This document shows positions 18,130-26,709 of a stretch of DNA of 63,689 bases, in pieces (position 1 is the first letter of the stretch; each line of letters starts with the position of its first letter). This DNA is from Rhodovastum atsumiense (GTDB lineage Bacteria; Pseudomonadota; Alphaproteobacteria; Acetobacterales; Acetobacteraceae). The stretch is taken from contig JAMFSE010000015.1 of NCBI GenBank assembly GCA_026225115.1, positions 1 to 63,689 on the forward strand. Reading direction: 5' to 3'. The translations under genes and the position numbers were made by a program. The notes under the pieces are model-generated. The model did no database searches, had not been told where the DNA came from, and was given only the letters and a program-made list of their open reading frames with translations.

Positions 18130-18972
18130 ATGGCGCAACCGCTGGCTGCTTCCCGTAGTTCCGACCCGGCGGGAGCGGCGCCGCTGGCGCTGGATATGGT
18201 GCAGGGGCTGCGGGTGAGCGGGCATTTGATGTCGCTGCCGGCCGGCTTGTTCTGTATCGTCAATGAGCCTGGCGGTGCCCGAGACGGTTTACCGGGGATC
18301 AGGATTTCGCCGCCGCCGAGCGGGAATGCCGATGTCGAGATTGCCGGGTTCCGGCCGGATGGCTGGCTGGCGGCGAACGGCGATGCGGCTTTGGTGCGGG
18401 TGCACCGCGGGCCGGCGCAGGTGCTGGTGACGATCTATCAATCGCCAAATGGGCCGGATGCGGCGCCGAAACTGCAGGTGCGGCAGTTGATCGGCGGGGA
18501 GGCGCCGCAGCGGGCGGAAGCGGTTGTGCCGCAAAAGCCTGAGGAAATGGATGTGATGGCGCATATTCAGGCGCACGGCGATGTGGGCGCGAAGTTCGGC
18601 GATTGGCTGGGGCAGCCCGGTGGCGCCAATTGGATCGAAGGATTCGCGATTGCGGCGCCGGAGGGGATTGCGCCGGGGGATTTTTCCTATCAGGCGGTAC
18701 TGGGGCGCGGCTGGCTCTCGCCCTGGGTTGAGGCGGGGCAATATTGCGGATCGCGCGGCATGGCGCTGCCGCTGCTGGGGCTGCGGGTGCGGCTGCAGCG
18801 TGCGGCGGCGGAGCGGTATGAGCTAAGCTGTTCGGCGACGTTTATCGACGGCAGCGCCGCCGGGCCGGTGGGCAGCGATGCGACCTGCGAGAGCGTCAAG
18901 CTGGCGCCGCTGGAAGCGATGCGGATAACGCTGGTACCAAAGGCGCTAAAATCGGACCGGCCCAAACGCTAG
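18130..18972 (+). CDS. Hypothetical protein with two possible ChW-like (hydrophobic-Trp) repeats
   Basis: A 280-aa protein without signal peptide or membrane helix. I do not recognise the whole protein. Residues about 140-178 (MAHIQAHGDVGAKFGDWLGQ, then WIEGFAI) and 185-225 (FSYQAVLGRGWLSPWVEAGQ, then GLRVRL) look like two units of the hydrophobic-Trp repeat, with aromatic-Gly-Trp spacing followed by an L/I-G/A-hydrophobic strand. In other bacteria such repeats occur in surface proteins. The gene is 58 bp after the giant glycosyltransferase and 16 bp before the next one, so it is part of the same locus. Role unknown. Confidence 0.8.
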   Translation: MAQPLAASRSSDPAGAAPLALDMVQGLRVSGHLMSLPAGLFCIVNEPGGARDGLPGIRISPPPSGNADVEIAGFRPDGWLAANGDAALVRVHRGPAQVLVTIYQSPNGPDAAPKLQVRQLIGGEAPQRAEAVVPQKPEEMDVMAHIQAHGDVGAKFGDWLGQPGGANWIEGFAIAAPEGIAPGDFSYQAVLGRGWLSPWVEAGQYCGSRGMALPLLGLRVRLQRAAAERYELSCSATFIDGSAAGPVGSDATCESVKLAPLEAMRITLVPKALKSDRPKR

Positions 18973-18988
18973 TCGACGTTTCAATACC

Positions 18989-20281
18989 GTGAAATTTCTT
19001 TTCGTGCATCAGAATTTTCCGGGCCAGTATCTGCATATTGTTAGGTCTTTGCTGGAAGACAATAAAATCCGCGATGATACGCATGAGATCGTCTTCATGA
19101 CGGAGCCGAATAATAATCATCTGCACGGGGTCCGCAAAGTCACCTATGCGCGGCCACCAAAATCGCCGCTTGAAGTGCATCGGGACGCAGGAGATTTCGA
19201 TATCGCGGTACGCCGGGCGGAAGCCGCGGCGATTGGCGCATGTAAGATAAAGCTGCTGGGATTTACGCCGGATATTATTATTGGACACCATGGCTGGGGC
19301 GAGTTGCTGAACCTGGTCGATGTGTTTCCGGGCGTGCCGATTCTGGGGTATTTCGAGTTTTTTTATCGGACTGAAAATGCCGATGTGAATTGCGATCCGG
19401 AGTTTCCATTGGCGGCGGACCGGCTAAGCGGCGTGCGGGCGAAGAATGCGATCAATCTGCAGGCGCTGGCGCTGCAGCAGCATGGCCAGGTGCCGACACG
19501 CTGGCAGCTGAGCACCTATCCGGAATGGGCGCGGGGTTCGCTGAACCTGCTGGAAGAAGGGGTGGATCTGGCGCTTTGCCGGCCTGATCCGGCGGCGCGT
19601 GAGCGGGTACTGAAAATCGGTGGGATGAAAGTGTCGCCGGAGCAGAAATTGGTGACCTATGTGGCGCGGAATCTCGAACCCTATCGCGGTTTTCACAGTT
19701 TTATGCGCGCGTTGCCGGCAATACTTAGCGCGCGGCCCGATGTTGTGGTCTCAGTGGTCGGGGGGGATGAGGTGAGTTATGGCGCGGCGCATCCGCATGG
19801 GCCGTGGCGGCAGGTGATGCTGGCGGAGCTGGGTCATCGGCTTGATCTTTCGCGCGTGCATTTTCCTGGGAAAGTTCCCTATGAGCAGCATTTGAAATTG
19901 CTGCAGCGTTCCGATGCGCATGTGTATCTGTCTTATCCATTCGTGGCGTCTTGGTCGCTGCGTGAGGCGCTGGCCTGCGGCTGCGTGGTGGTGGGGGGCG
20001 ATACGCCGACTGTTACTGAATTTGTCAGGCATGATGAGAATGGAATGCTTGTGCCGTTTCTGGATTCCGGCGCCATTGCGCAGATGGTGTTGCGCGTGCT
20101 GGCGGATGAGAGGCTGGCGGCCGGGCTGCGGCGCGGCGCGCGGGCGGATGCGGAACGGCGGCTGGATTTGAATGCGTATCTGGCGGGTTACCGGACGTTG
20201 ATTGAGCAGGTTACGGGCAAAGAGCTGATCACATCAACTTCAGTGGTTCGCAGGCGGTCAAAAATCCCGCATCCAGCATAA
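18989..20281 (+). CDS. GT4-family glycosyltransferase
   Basis: A 430-aa GT-B fold enzyme. It opens VKFLFVHQNFPGQYLHIVRS from a GTG start. The C-terminal nucleotide-sugar half has YVARNLEPYRGFHSFMRALP, VSVVGGDEVSYG and VHFPGKVPYEQHLKLLQRSD, and ends the site with YPFVASWSLREALACGCVVVGG, containing the ExxxxG-type contact. The family moves sugars from NDP-sugar donors onto lipids, polysaccharides or proteins. It closes the secretion/glycosylation locus beginning at 9792. The acceptor is not predictable. Confidence 0.93.
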   Translation: MKFLFVHQNFPGQYLHIVRSLLEDNKIRDDTHEIVFMTEPNNNHLHGVRKVTYARPPKSPLEVHRDAGDFDIAVRRAEAAAIGACKIKLLGFTPDIIIGHHGWGELLNLVDVFPGVPILGYFEFFYRTENADVNCDPEFPLAADRLSGVRAKNAINLQALALQQHGQVPTRWQLSTYPEWARGSLNLLEEGVDLALCRPDPAARERVLKIGGMKVSPEQKLVTYVARNLEPYRGFHSFMRALPAILSARPDVVVSVVGGDEVSYGAAHPHGPWRQVMLAELGHRLDLSRVHFPGKVPYEQHLKLLQRSDAHVYLSYPFVASWSLREALACGCVVVGGDTPTVTEFVRHDENGMLVPFLDSGAIAQMVLRVLADERLAAGLRRGARADAERRLDLNAYLAGYRTLIEQVTGKELITSTSVVRRRSKIPHPA

Positions 20282-20320
20282 CAAAAGTTTTTGCGCCGCT
20301 TTTTTCAAAGGCTGCTTGCT

Positions 20321-20695
20321 TTATCGCTTTGATTTAACCGGCAATGTCGTATCCAGCAGCGTATGAATTTGTGCGACCGTTCCGGGGTCCAGGTTTCGCA
20401 GTTCGCGGGCCAGCCGGTTGCCGAGCGCGGTTTGTTCCGGGGTCATGCCGCCGGCGTTTAGGCGCAGGCGGGGGCGGGATAATTTTGCGAGCGCTTTCAG
20501 CTCGTCCGCATCGTCCCAGATGAGGCCTAGGTATTCGCAGATCTGATGGATTAATCCGGCGGAGGGGGCGCCGCGGCGGCCGTGTTCCAGGGCTGAGAGA
20601 TAGGCGGCGGATACGTCGAGTGCGGCCGCCATGTCACGCTGCAGCAGGCCGCGGGCGGCGCGCAGTTCGCGGAGTTTTGCGCCGAAGGGGGTCAT
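20321..20695 (-). CDS. XRE-family helix-turn-helix regulator
   Basis: A 124-aa DNA-binding protein. The HTH occupies about residues 6-62 (LRELRAARGLLQRDMAAALD, VSAAYLSALEHGRRG). The C-terminal half (LKALAKLSRPRLRLNAGG and RLARELRNLD) is a short helical dimerisation-like tail common in alphaproteobacterial XRE proteins. The start overlaps the smr stop by 4 nt, so it is the last gene of the lutB-lutC-smr operon. Targets are unknown, but autoregulation of the operon is plausible. Confidence 0.9.
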   Translation of the reverse strand: MTPFGAKLRELRAARGLLQRDMAAALDVSAAYLSALEHGRRGAPSAGLIHQICEYLGLIWDDADELKALAKLSRPRLRLNAGGMTPEQTALGNRLARELRNLDPGTVAQIHTLLDTTLPVKSKR

Positions 20696-21201
20696 CGGAT
20701 CCGGCGGAGCAAAATGCGCACGGAGCCGGTGTTGGCGGCATGCGGATGCGCCAGCGCCAGGATCAGCGGGCGCAGTTGCGGGGCGTTCAGCCAGTGCGGT
20801 AGTTCGCGCAGCAGCACCTCGCCTTTGCCGGTGATGATTTCCACCACGCGAAGCTGGCCGGCATGTGCGTGCTGGATGAATTGGAGCGTTGCGCGGTGCG
20901 CTGCTGCCGCGGTCATACCGTGCAGGTCCAGGACGCGCGCCGCGCGGCTCTCGCCGCTTCTGAATTTGCGCCAGGAGGATTTATCAAGGCCTGGCGGCGG
21001 CGCGCCGACTTCGACGTGTTTTGCCTGCGGGGTCGTTTTCACCTTGGGGGCGGCTGCGGCGGATTGCGGCCGCGGTTCGGATGCGGCGATTGGTTCAGGC
21101 TCGATGGGCAGGCGCGTTTTGCCTGGCAGCAGTTTCAGCGTCTGGCTGTAGGCCGCCCAGAGCTGCAGATCCGCCTTTGAGAGGCCTTTAACTTTCGCCA
21201 T
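20692..21201 (-). CDS. Smr-domain protein (MutS2 C-terminal-type nuclease fold)
   Basis: A 169-aa protein with a low-complexity Pro/Ala N-terminal half and a C-terminal Smr domain (about residues 85-169). It has the motifs RVLDLHGMT, VVEIITGKG and the final GSVRILLRR. Stand-alone Smr proteins are often DNA/RNA endonucleases, but activity here is inferred. It overlaps lutC by 14 nt and xre by 4 nt, indicating tight co-translation with lactate-utilisation genes. That pairing is common in alphaproteobacteria and not functionally explained. Confidence 0.93.
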   Translation of the reverse strand: MAKVKGLSKADLQLWAAYSQTLKLLPGKTRLPIEPEPIAASEPRPQSAAAAPKVKTTPQAKHVEVGAPPPGLDKSSWRKFRSGESRAARVLDLHGMTAAAAHRATLQFIQHAHAGQLRVVEIITGKGEVLLRELPHWLNAPQLRPLILALAHPHAANTGSVRILLRRIR

Positions 21202-21859
21202 CGATGATCAGCACGTGCAGGCGGCGCGGCCCGTGTGCGCCCAGTTCCAAGGTCTGCTCGATATCCGCGGAGCGCGACGGGCCGGTTACCAGCATGACGT
21301 TGCGGGAGATTTCGCCTTCCAGGCGCAGCAGGTCGAACGCGTCTTCGTAGGAGGCGACGATGTTTGCCGCGTGCAGCAGGACGATTGCGTGATCCGGCAG
21401 CAGGTTATTCAATACCGGGTGGGTTGGACCGGATGGCAGCATCAGCGTGCCGGTTTCGGCGATGCCGGCAAAGCCGTGCTGTAGGCCCACTGCATCTTCA
21501 GCGCCGGAGGTGCCGAAGCGCACGCTTAGCATTGGGGTTCGGTCAAAGGGGATCGCCTGCAGAACCGGGTGCGGCGAGGCGACCAGCGCGGGCGCCAGGT
21601 TTTGTTGCGCGAGGTATAGGGCAATGGCTTCCGGCACTGCAGCCATATCGGCCAGGCGCGTTACGGTGCCGAATTCGCGTTCGACATAATGCGTGAACAA
21701 CGCAACCCGCGCTTCCGGTTCCAATTGGCCGCGTTGGGGCACGATGTGGCGCGGGTGCGCCGCCATCCGTGATTGCAGCATTTGCCGTTGATCCGCCGGT
21801 AGCGGGCCGCGTTTCAGGCCGCGCTGGATCGCGCCGATGATCGCCTGCTTGCCGGTCAA
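21188..21859 (-). CDS. lutC: LutC/YkgG family protein (lactate utilisation)
   Basis: A 223-aa DUF162 protein, one subunit of the LutABC iron-sulfur complex that oxidises L-lactate to pyruvate. Typical segments are LSVRFGTSGAEDAVGLQHGF, GIAETGTLMLPSGPTHPV, PDHAIVLLHAANIV and LVTGPSRSADIEQTLELGAHGPRRLHVLI. It overlaps lutB by 4 nt upstream. The third subunit gene, lutA, is not in the window. Confidence 0.93.
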   Translation of the reverse strand: MTGKQAIIGAIQRGLKRGPLPADQRQMLQSRMAAHPRHIVPQRGQLEPEARVALFTHYVEREFGTVTRLADMAAVPEAIALYLAQQNLAPALVASPHPVLQAIPFDRTPMLSVRFGTSGAEDAVGLQHGFAGIAETGTLMLPSGPTHPVLNNLLPDHAIVLLHAANIVASYEDAFDLLRLEGEISRNVMLVTGPSRSADIEQTLELGAHGPRRLHVLIIDGES

Positions 21860-23274
21860 TGGCGTTGCTCACGCGCGTGGAGCGCGAAAAACGTGTCGCC
21901 TTCGGGCGCTGGAAAATCCCGTGTGTCGGTCCAGTTGCCGCCCAGCGGCAGCTTGCGAAAACTTCCGGTTCTGCGGCCGAGCAGACCGAGGCCGAAAGCC
22001 GCCGCGCGGGTTGCCAGCCGGTAGAATGCCGGGCGTTTGGCGAACCACACCCAGAAGCCGATTCCGTAACGCATGGTGGCAGGCTGCAGATGCCGCTCGA
22101 ACTCGCGTTCGCGCCAATGCCGCATCAAATTCGGGAGGGGTATTTTTACCGGGCACACGCTCTCGCATTTGCCGCAGAAGGTGCTGGCATTCGGCAACTG
22201 CCCGGCGGTCTCGACGCCGAGCAGCATCGGCGACAGCACCGCACCCATCGGCCCCGGATATGTCGCGCCATAGGCGTGGCCGCCGACCGCGCCGTAGACC
22301 GGGCAGTGGTTCATGCAGGCGGCGCAGCGGATGCAGCGCAGCATGTCCTGAAACTCCGTCCCCACCATGCCGGAGCGGCCGTTGTCCAGCAGCACGACAT
22401 GATACTCCTGCGGCCCGTCCGGATCGCCCGGCCGCTTGTTGCCGGTGGAAAAGGTTGTGTAGACGGAGAGATCCTGGCCGGTAGCGGAGCGCGCCAGCAC
22501 CCGCAGCAGCGCCAGCGTATCCTCGATCGTCGGCAGCACCTTCTCGATGCTGGTCACCACCACATGCACGCGCGGCAGGCTCTGGGTGAGGTCGCCATTG
22601 CCCTCATTGGTGACGATGACGCTGGTGCCGGTCTCGGCGATCAGAAAATTGGCGCCGGTGATGCCGACATCGGCTGCCAGAAATTTCTGCCGCAGTTTTC
22701 CGCGCGCCTCGGTGAGAATGTCCCGGCGTTCGGTGAACACGCGGTCCGCCGGCAGATCCGTATGCGCCTTGCGGAAACTATCCTCCCAATCCTCGCGGTT
22801 GAGATGCAATGCGGGTGCGACGATATGGCTTGGCGTTTCCTGCCGCAGTTGAATTACGTATTCGCCGAGGTCGGTCTCGACCGGGGTAATGCCGTTTTTT
22901 TCCAGGAAATGGTTGAGCTCGATTTCCTCCGTCACCATTGACTTGCCCTTGGTGACGGTGCGCGCGCCTGCGTCGCGGCAGATTTTCAGCACCGCCTGGC
23001 GGGCGTCCTGCGCGGTTGCACACCAATGCACCACGCCGCCGGAGCGCTCGACCGCCGCGGCATAGGTTTCCAGATAGAAATCCAGATGCGCGATGGCGTG
23101 GTTTTTGATGGCCATGGCCGCGTCGCGCAGCGCCTCGAATTCGGGGAGTGCCTCGACCGCCAGCCGCCGTTTTTTGATGAACAGCGGCTTGGTTTTTGCG
23201 AGCGCCTGCTGCAGCCCGGCATCATCCATCGCCCCGTTGGCGTTCTGCCTGAATGTCTCGCTGCCAGGTTTCAT
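21856..23274 (-). CDS. lutB: LutB iron-sulfur protein (lactate utilisation)
   Basis: A 472-aa iron-sulfur electron-transfer subunit of the lactate oxidation complex. The N-terminal DUF162 part contains VVHWCATAQDARQAVL, TKGKSMVTEEIELNHFLE and FLIAETGTSVIVTNEGNGD. The ferredoxin-like part has two cysteine clusters (CIRCAACMNHCPVYG and CGKCESVCPVKIPL) for 4Fe-4S centres. The ATG at 23272-23274 gives the canonical start. An open frame extends far upstream antisense to the permease gene but is not coding. It faces the AmpG-like permease across about 100 bp. Confidence 0.95.
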   Translation of the reverse strand: MKPGSETFRQNANGAMDDAGLQQALAKTKPLFIKKRRLAVEALPEFEALRDAAMAIKNHAIAHLDFYLETYAAAVERSGGVVHWCATAQDARQAVLKICRDAGARTVTKGKSMVTEEIELNHFLEKNGITPVETDLGEYVIQLRQETPSHIVAPALHLNREDWEDSFRKAHTDLPADRVFTERRDILTEARGKLRQKFLAADVGITGANFLIAETGTSVIVTNEGNGDLTQSLPRVHVVVTSIEKVLPTIEDTLALLRVLARSATGQDLSVYTTFSTGNKRPGDPDGPQEYHVVLLDNGRSGMVGTEFQDMLRCIRCAACMNHCPVYGAVGGHAYGATYPGPMGAVLSPMLLGVETAGQLPNASTFCGKCESVCPVKIPLPNLMRHWREREFERHLQPATMRYGIGFWVWFAKRPAFYRLATRAAAFGLGLLGRRTGSFRKLPLGGNWTDTRDFPAPEGDTFFALHAREQRH

Positions 23275-23376
23275 GGATTTCTTCTCCGTCCAGACGCGCA
23301 TATACGCAAGGTTTTTAAACGAAAACGGCCTATGCTTTCTTGACGCGGCGCGGCTGCGCCCGGTCACAATGGGGGC

Positions 23377-24645
23377 ATGGAATCCGCCCCGAAACTCTCC
23401 CCCAAACTGCTGCTGATGATAACGGTCCTGGGGTTCTCCTCCGGGCTGCCGCTCGCTTTGTCCGGCTTTACGCTCCGCATGTGGCTGTCCACCGAGCATC
23501 TGAGTCTCGGCGTGATCGGCCTTACCGCCAATATCGGGCTTTCCTATTCGCTGAAATTTCTTTGGGCGCCGATTTTCGACGAACTCGCGCCGCCCTTCCC
23601 GTTCAGCCGGCTGGGCCGCCGCCGGGGATGGCTTTTGCTCATCCAGGCGCTGCTGATCCTGTCCATTGCGGCGCTGGCGCTCTCGAACCCCGCCGCCAAA
23701 ATCATGCCGACGCTGATCATCGGCGCGTTCCTGGCATTTTTCTCCGCCAGCCAGGATATTCTGATCGATGCCTGGCGCATTGAGACCTTTCCGCTTCGGC
23801 AGCAGGGCACGGCGCTTGCCGGCTATGTATGGGGCTATCGCGGCGCTTTGCTGATCTCGGGTGCCGGTGTCATCGCCTGGTCGAAATATATCGGTTGGCA
23901 CCAGGCGATTATGTATATGGCGGGGCTGGCGCTGCTCGGGCCGCTGGCCACCTTGTTCACCGCCGAACCGAAGCCGGCGGGGCATGCCGTTCCCACGGGG
24001 TTCGGTGCCCGGTTTGCCGATGCGGTGCGCGCACCTTTGGCCGAGTTTCTGTCGCGCCGCGGGGCGGCGGTCATCATCGCCTTCATCATTCTGTTCCGCC
24101 TCGGCGAGGCGCTGGCCGGCGTAATGCTGGCACCTTACTACACCTATCTGGGCTTCGACCGTGTCGCCATCGCCATTGCCAACGGCCCCATCTCGCTTGC
24201 CGCCACGCTGCTCGGCGCGGCGTTGGGCGGGCTGCTGGTCGCGCGCATCGGCGTCGGCAAGGCGCTTCTTGTAACTGCCTTGTTCCAGACCGCCGCGTTG
24301 CTGATGTATCCGGCGCTCGGCCTGTTTCCGCACCAGCCGCATATGCTGGTGCTCACCTCGGTGTTGGAATCCTACGCCGAGGGCTTTGCGGATGCAGCCT
24401 TCCTCACCTACCTCTCGGGACTGTGCAACACTGCTTATACCGCCACCCAATACGCGCTGCTTTCCTCGCTGGCGCCGCTGGCGCTGCGCACCATCGGCGG
24501 CCTGTCCGGCTTCATCGCGGCGGCCACCGGCTTCATCCCCTTCTTCATCATCACCGCCTTCGCCGCGTTGCCGGCGATGGGACTGATGCTGATTATCCTG
24601 AAATACTACCCGCCCGCCGATAACCGGCGCATTGCGCCATCGTAA
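23377..24645 (+). CDS. ampG: MFS permease, AmpG (muropeptide transporter) family
   Basis: A 422-aa protein with about 12 membrane helices. The opening LLLMITVLGFSSGLPLALSG followed by LRMWLSTEHLSLGVIGL, the loop FDELAPPFPFSRLGRRRGWL and SASQDILIDAWRIETF are AmpG hallmarks. AmpG imports anhydromuropeptides for cell-wall recycling and beta-lactamase signalling. The window has no ampD or ampR. The specific substrate is inferred from family membership. Confidence 0.9.
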   Translation: MESAPKLSPKLLLMITVLGFSSGLPLALSGFTLRMWLSTEHLSLGVIGLTANIGLSYSLKFLWAPIFDELAPPFPFSRLGRRRGWLLLIQALLILSIAALALSNPAAKIMPTLIIGAFLAFFSASQDILIDAWRIETFPLRQQGTALAGYVWGYRGALLISGAGVIAWSKYIGWHQAIMYMAGLALLGPLATLFTAEPKPAGHAVPTGFGARFADAVRAPLAEFLSRRGAAVIIAFIILFRLGEALAGVMLAPYYTYLGFDRVAIAIANGPISLAATLLGAALGGLLVARIGVGKALLVTALFQTAALLMYPALGLFPHQPHMLVLTSVLESYAEGFADAAFLTYLSGLCNTAYTATQYALLSSLAPLALRTIGGLSGFIAAATGFIPFFIITAFAALPAMGLMLIILKYYPPADNRRIAPS

Positions 24646-24749
24646 CGGCAGCAAGCGCGGCAATGGGTCATTCACGTTGACACGCCGTTAACTCAAACTC
24701 CCTTACGCTGGCGGCAGATCATCCTGCCCCACAGAGCGAGACCGGCAAT

Positions 24750-26633
24750 TTGAAAAATCTCCCAATTATCGCCAAGTTCATGGCCATCCTTGCCGCGTTC
24801 GGGTTGTTCTCGCTGGGGACAGCGTTCTACGCTGCTCACCAGATGCGCCGGATCAATGATAATTATAGCGCTTTGATCGCCGGCAACGTGCAGGCCGAAA
24901 TCTCCATGGTGCGCGCCACGGGGCGATTATCCGACATGCGGGATGGCATCGCCGAAACCATTCTCGGGAATTCTCCGGCGCAAGACGCTACCGGCAAGGC
25001 TCTGATGCTGCTCGGCTTAACCGGAGCGAAATTATTCGCCGATGACGCCGCGAAGGCCGCCCCCGCCCATGCGGGCGCCATTGAGGCCCTTAGGGCCCGC
25101 ATGATTGATCTTGCTGCCAACCAATGCGCAAAAACCGTCAACGACGGTATGACCGCCAATGGCGGTTCCGCGCTTGCCACCGTAATCGACGAATATTTCA
25201 AGAGCTGCGCCCCGAAATTCGGACCGCTTTCAGACGGCTTCACCCTGCAGGAGGGGGCGCTGTTCGCCGAAACCACAGCTGACACCCAAACGTTGGAGGC
25301 GGTCGCCCACCGCACTATTCTCATTACGCTCGCCACCATTATCGGTGGCATGAGTTTGTTGATGGCGCTAGGTTTTTTCGCCATTAATTTCTGGGTGGTC
25401 ACTCCCATCAGGCTGTTGCGGGCCGTCACGAGCAGACTGGCCGATGGCGATTTCACGGCCGACATTTCCGCAACGGATCGCCGGGATGAACTCGGCGGTT
25501 TGGCGCGCGCCGTGCAGATTTTCAAGGATAACGGGCTGGAGAAGCTCCGGCTGGAAGAAAGCCTTAAAATCGCTCAGGCGGAGGCTGAGACCGAGCGCCG
25601 GGCCGCGGCCGAGTTACAGCGGCTGGAGGCACTGCGTCAGCAGTTCGTTGTCGATTCTCTGGCCATCGGACTCGCAAGCCTCGCCGATGGCGATCTGCTG
25701 TTCCGGCTCAACGAGGAATTTTCCGCCGAATACGAAAAACTCCGCGCCGATTTCAATCTGGCCATCAATCGGCTAGCGGAAACCATGATGGCGATTGCCA
25801 CCAATACGCAAGGCGTCCATGCCGGCGCCGCGCAGATCACCCAGGCTTCGGATGATCTTTCACGCCGTACCGAACAGCAGGCCGCCAGCCTTGAACAGAC
25901 CGCCGCGGCACTTGACCAGATCACCACCACGGTCCGCAAGTCCGCGGCCAGCGCCGGCGCCGCGCGCAATCTCGCCAACAACGCGCGCGGCGATGCCGAA
26001 AACTCCAGTAAGGTTGTTACCGAGACGGTTGGCGCCATGAACGCCATCGAAGGCTCATCGGGCAAAATTACCAGCATTATCGGTGTCATCGACGAAATCG
26101 CGTTCCAGACCAATTTGCTGGCGCTGAATGCAGGCATTGAAGCCGCCCGGGCCGGCGTTGCCGGGCGCGGCTTTGCCGTGGTGGCGACTGAGGTGCGGGC
26201 CCTGGCGCAGCGTTCGGCCGAAGCTGCCAAGGAAATCAAAACCCTGATCTCCGCCTCGTCCGAACAGGTGGTTTCCGGCGTCAGGCTGGTCGGGGAAACC
26301 GGTAAATCACTCGCCCGTATTATCGAGCATTTCAGCCAGCTCAACCAGTTGGTCAATGAAATTGCGGCTTCGGCGCAAGAGCAGTCTGCCGGGCTGGCTG
26401 AGGTCAATATAGCGGTCAATCAGATGGATCAGGCAACCCAGCAGAACGCAGCGATGGTGGAAGAATCCACCGCCGCCAGCCACAGCCTGGTCAGTGAAGC
26501 CGAGGCTTTGTCCGAACTGGTTGGACAATTTCGAATCACGAATTCCCAATCCGGCGCCAACCAGGCGCAACATCTTGCCATGCCCGCCAGGCGCCCCGTT
26601 GCGAAACTCGCACTGGTCGGTCCAGGCGAATAG
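24750..26633 (+). CDS. Methyl-accepting chemotaxis protein
   Basis: A 627-aa chemoreceptor starting at TTG. It has a first membrane helix (about residues 8-27), a periplasmic four-helix sensor-like region with two Cys ([18 protein letters not shown]), a second helix (about 188-212), HAMP ([18 protein letters not shown]), a linker with a second HAMP-like segment, and the signalling hairpin with [20 protein letters not shown] near residue 455. The adaptation regions are rich in [14 protein letters not shown]-type sequence. A five-unit tandem repeat follows its stop. The ligand is unknown. Confidence 0.96.
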   Translation: MKNLPIIAKFMAILAAFGLFSLGTAFYAAHQMRRINDNYSALIAGNVQAEISMVRATGRLSDMRDGIAETILGNSPAQDATGKALMLLGLTGAKLFADDAAKAAPAHAGAIEALRARMIDLAANQCAKTVNDGMTANGGSALATVIDEYFKSCAPKFGPLSDGFTLQEGALFAETTADTQTLEAVAHRTILITLATIIGGMSLLMALGFFAINFWVVTPIRLLRAVTSRLADGDFTADISATDRRDELGGLARAVQIFKDNGLEKLRLEESLKIAQAEAETERRAAAELQRLEALRQQFVVDSLAIGLASLADGDLLFRLNEEFSAEYEKLRADFNLAINRLAETMMAIATNTQGVHAGAAQITQASDDLSRRTEQQAASLEQTAAALDQITTTVRKSAASAGAARNLANNARGDAENSSKVVTETVGAMNAIEGSSGKITSIIGVIDEIAFQTNLLALNAGIEAARAGVAGRGFAVVATEVRALAQRSAEAAKEIKTLISASSEQVVSGVRLVGETGKSLARIIEHFSQLNQLVNEIAASAQEQSAGLAEVNIAVNQMDQATQQNAAMVEESTAASHSLVSEAEALSELVGQFRITNSQSGANQAQHLAMPARRPVAKLALVGPGE

Positions 26634-26708
26634 GCTGCGGCCGGCCAGGCTGCGGCCGGCCAGGCTGCCGCCGGCCATGCTGCGGCCGGCCAGGCTGCCG
26701 CCGCCCGG
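26634..26708. repeat. Tandem array of five 15-bp units
   Basis: Five contiguous units of consensus GCTGCGGCCGGCCAG (26634, 26649, 26664, 26679, 26694), two of them identical to the first and the last diverging. Each carries the 8-bp palindrome GGCCGGCC or a one-base variant. The array exactly fills the gap between the stop codons of the convergent chemoreceptor and lipoprotein genes, and may act as a structured transcription barrier or vary in copy number. Confidence 0.92.
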
Positions 26709-26709
26709 T

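Noticed and set aside
23275-24675. Upstream extension of the lutB frame opposite the AmpG-like gene
   Set aside because: Low-complexity, charged, no homology features. The lutB family start is the ATG at 23274 and the plus strand encodes a recognisable permease.
26634-26708. CRISPR-like array
   Set aside because: Units are 15 bp with no spacers and no cas genes. It is a simple tandem repeat.
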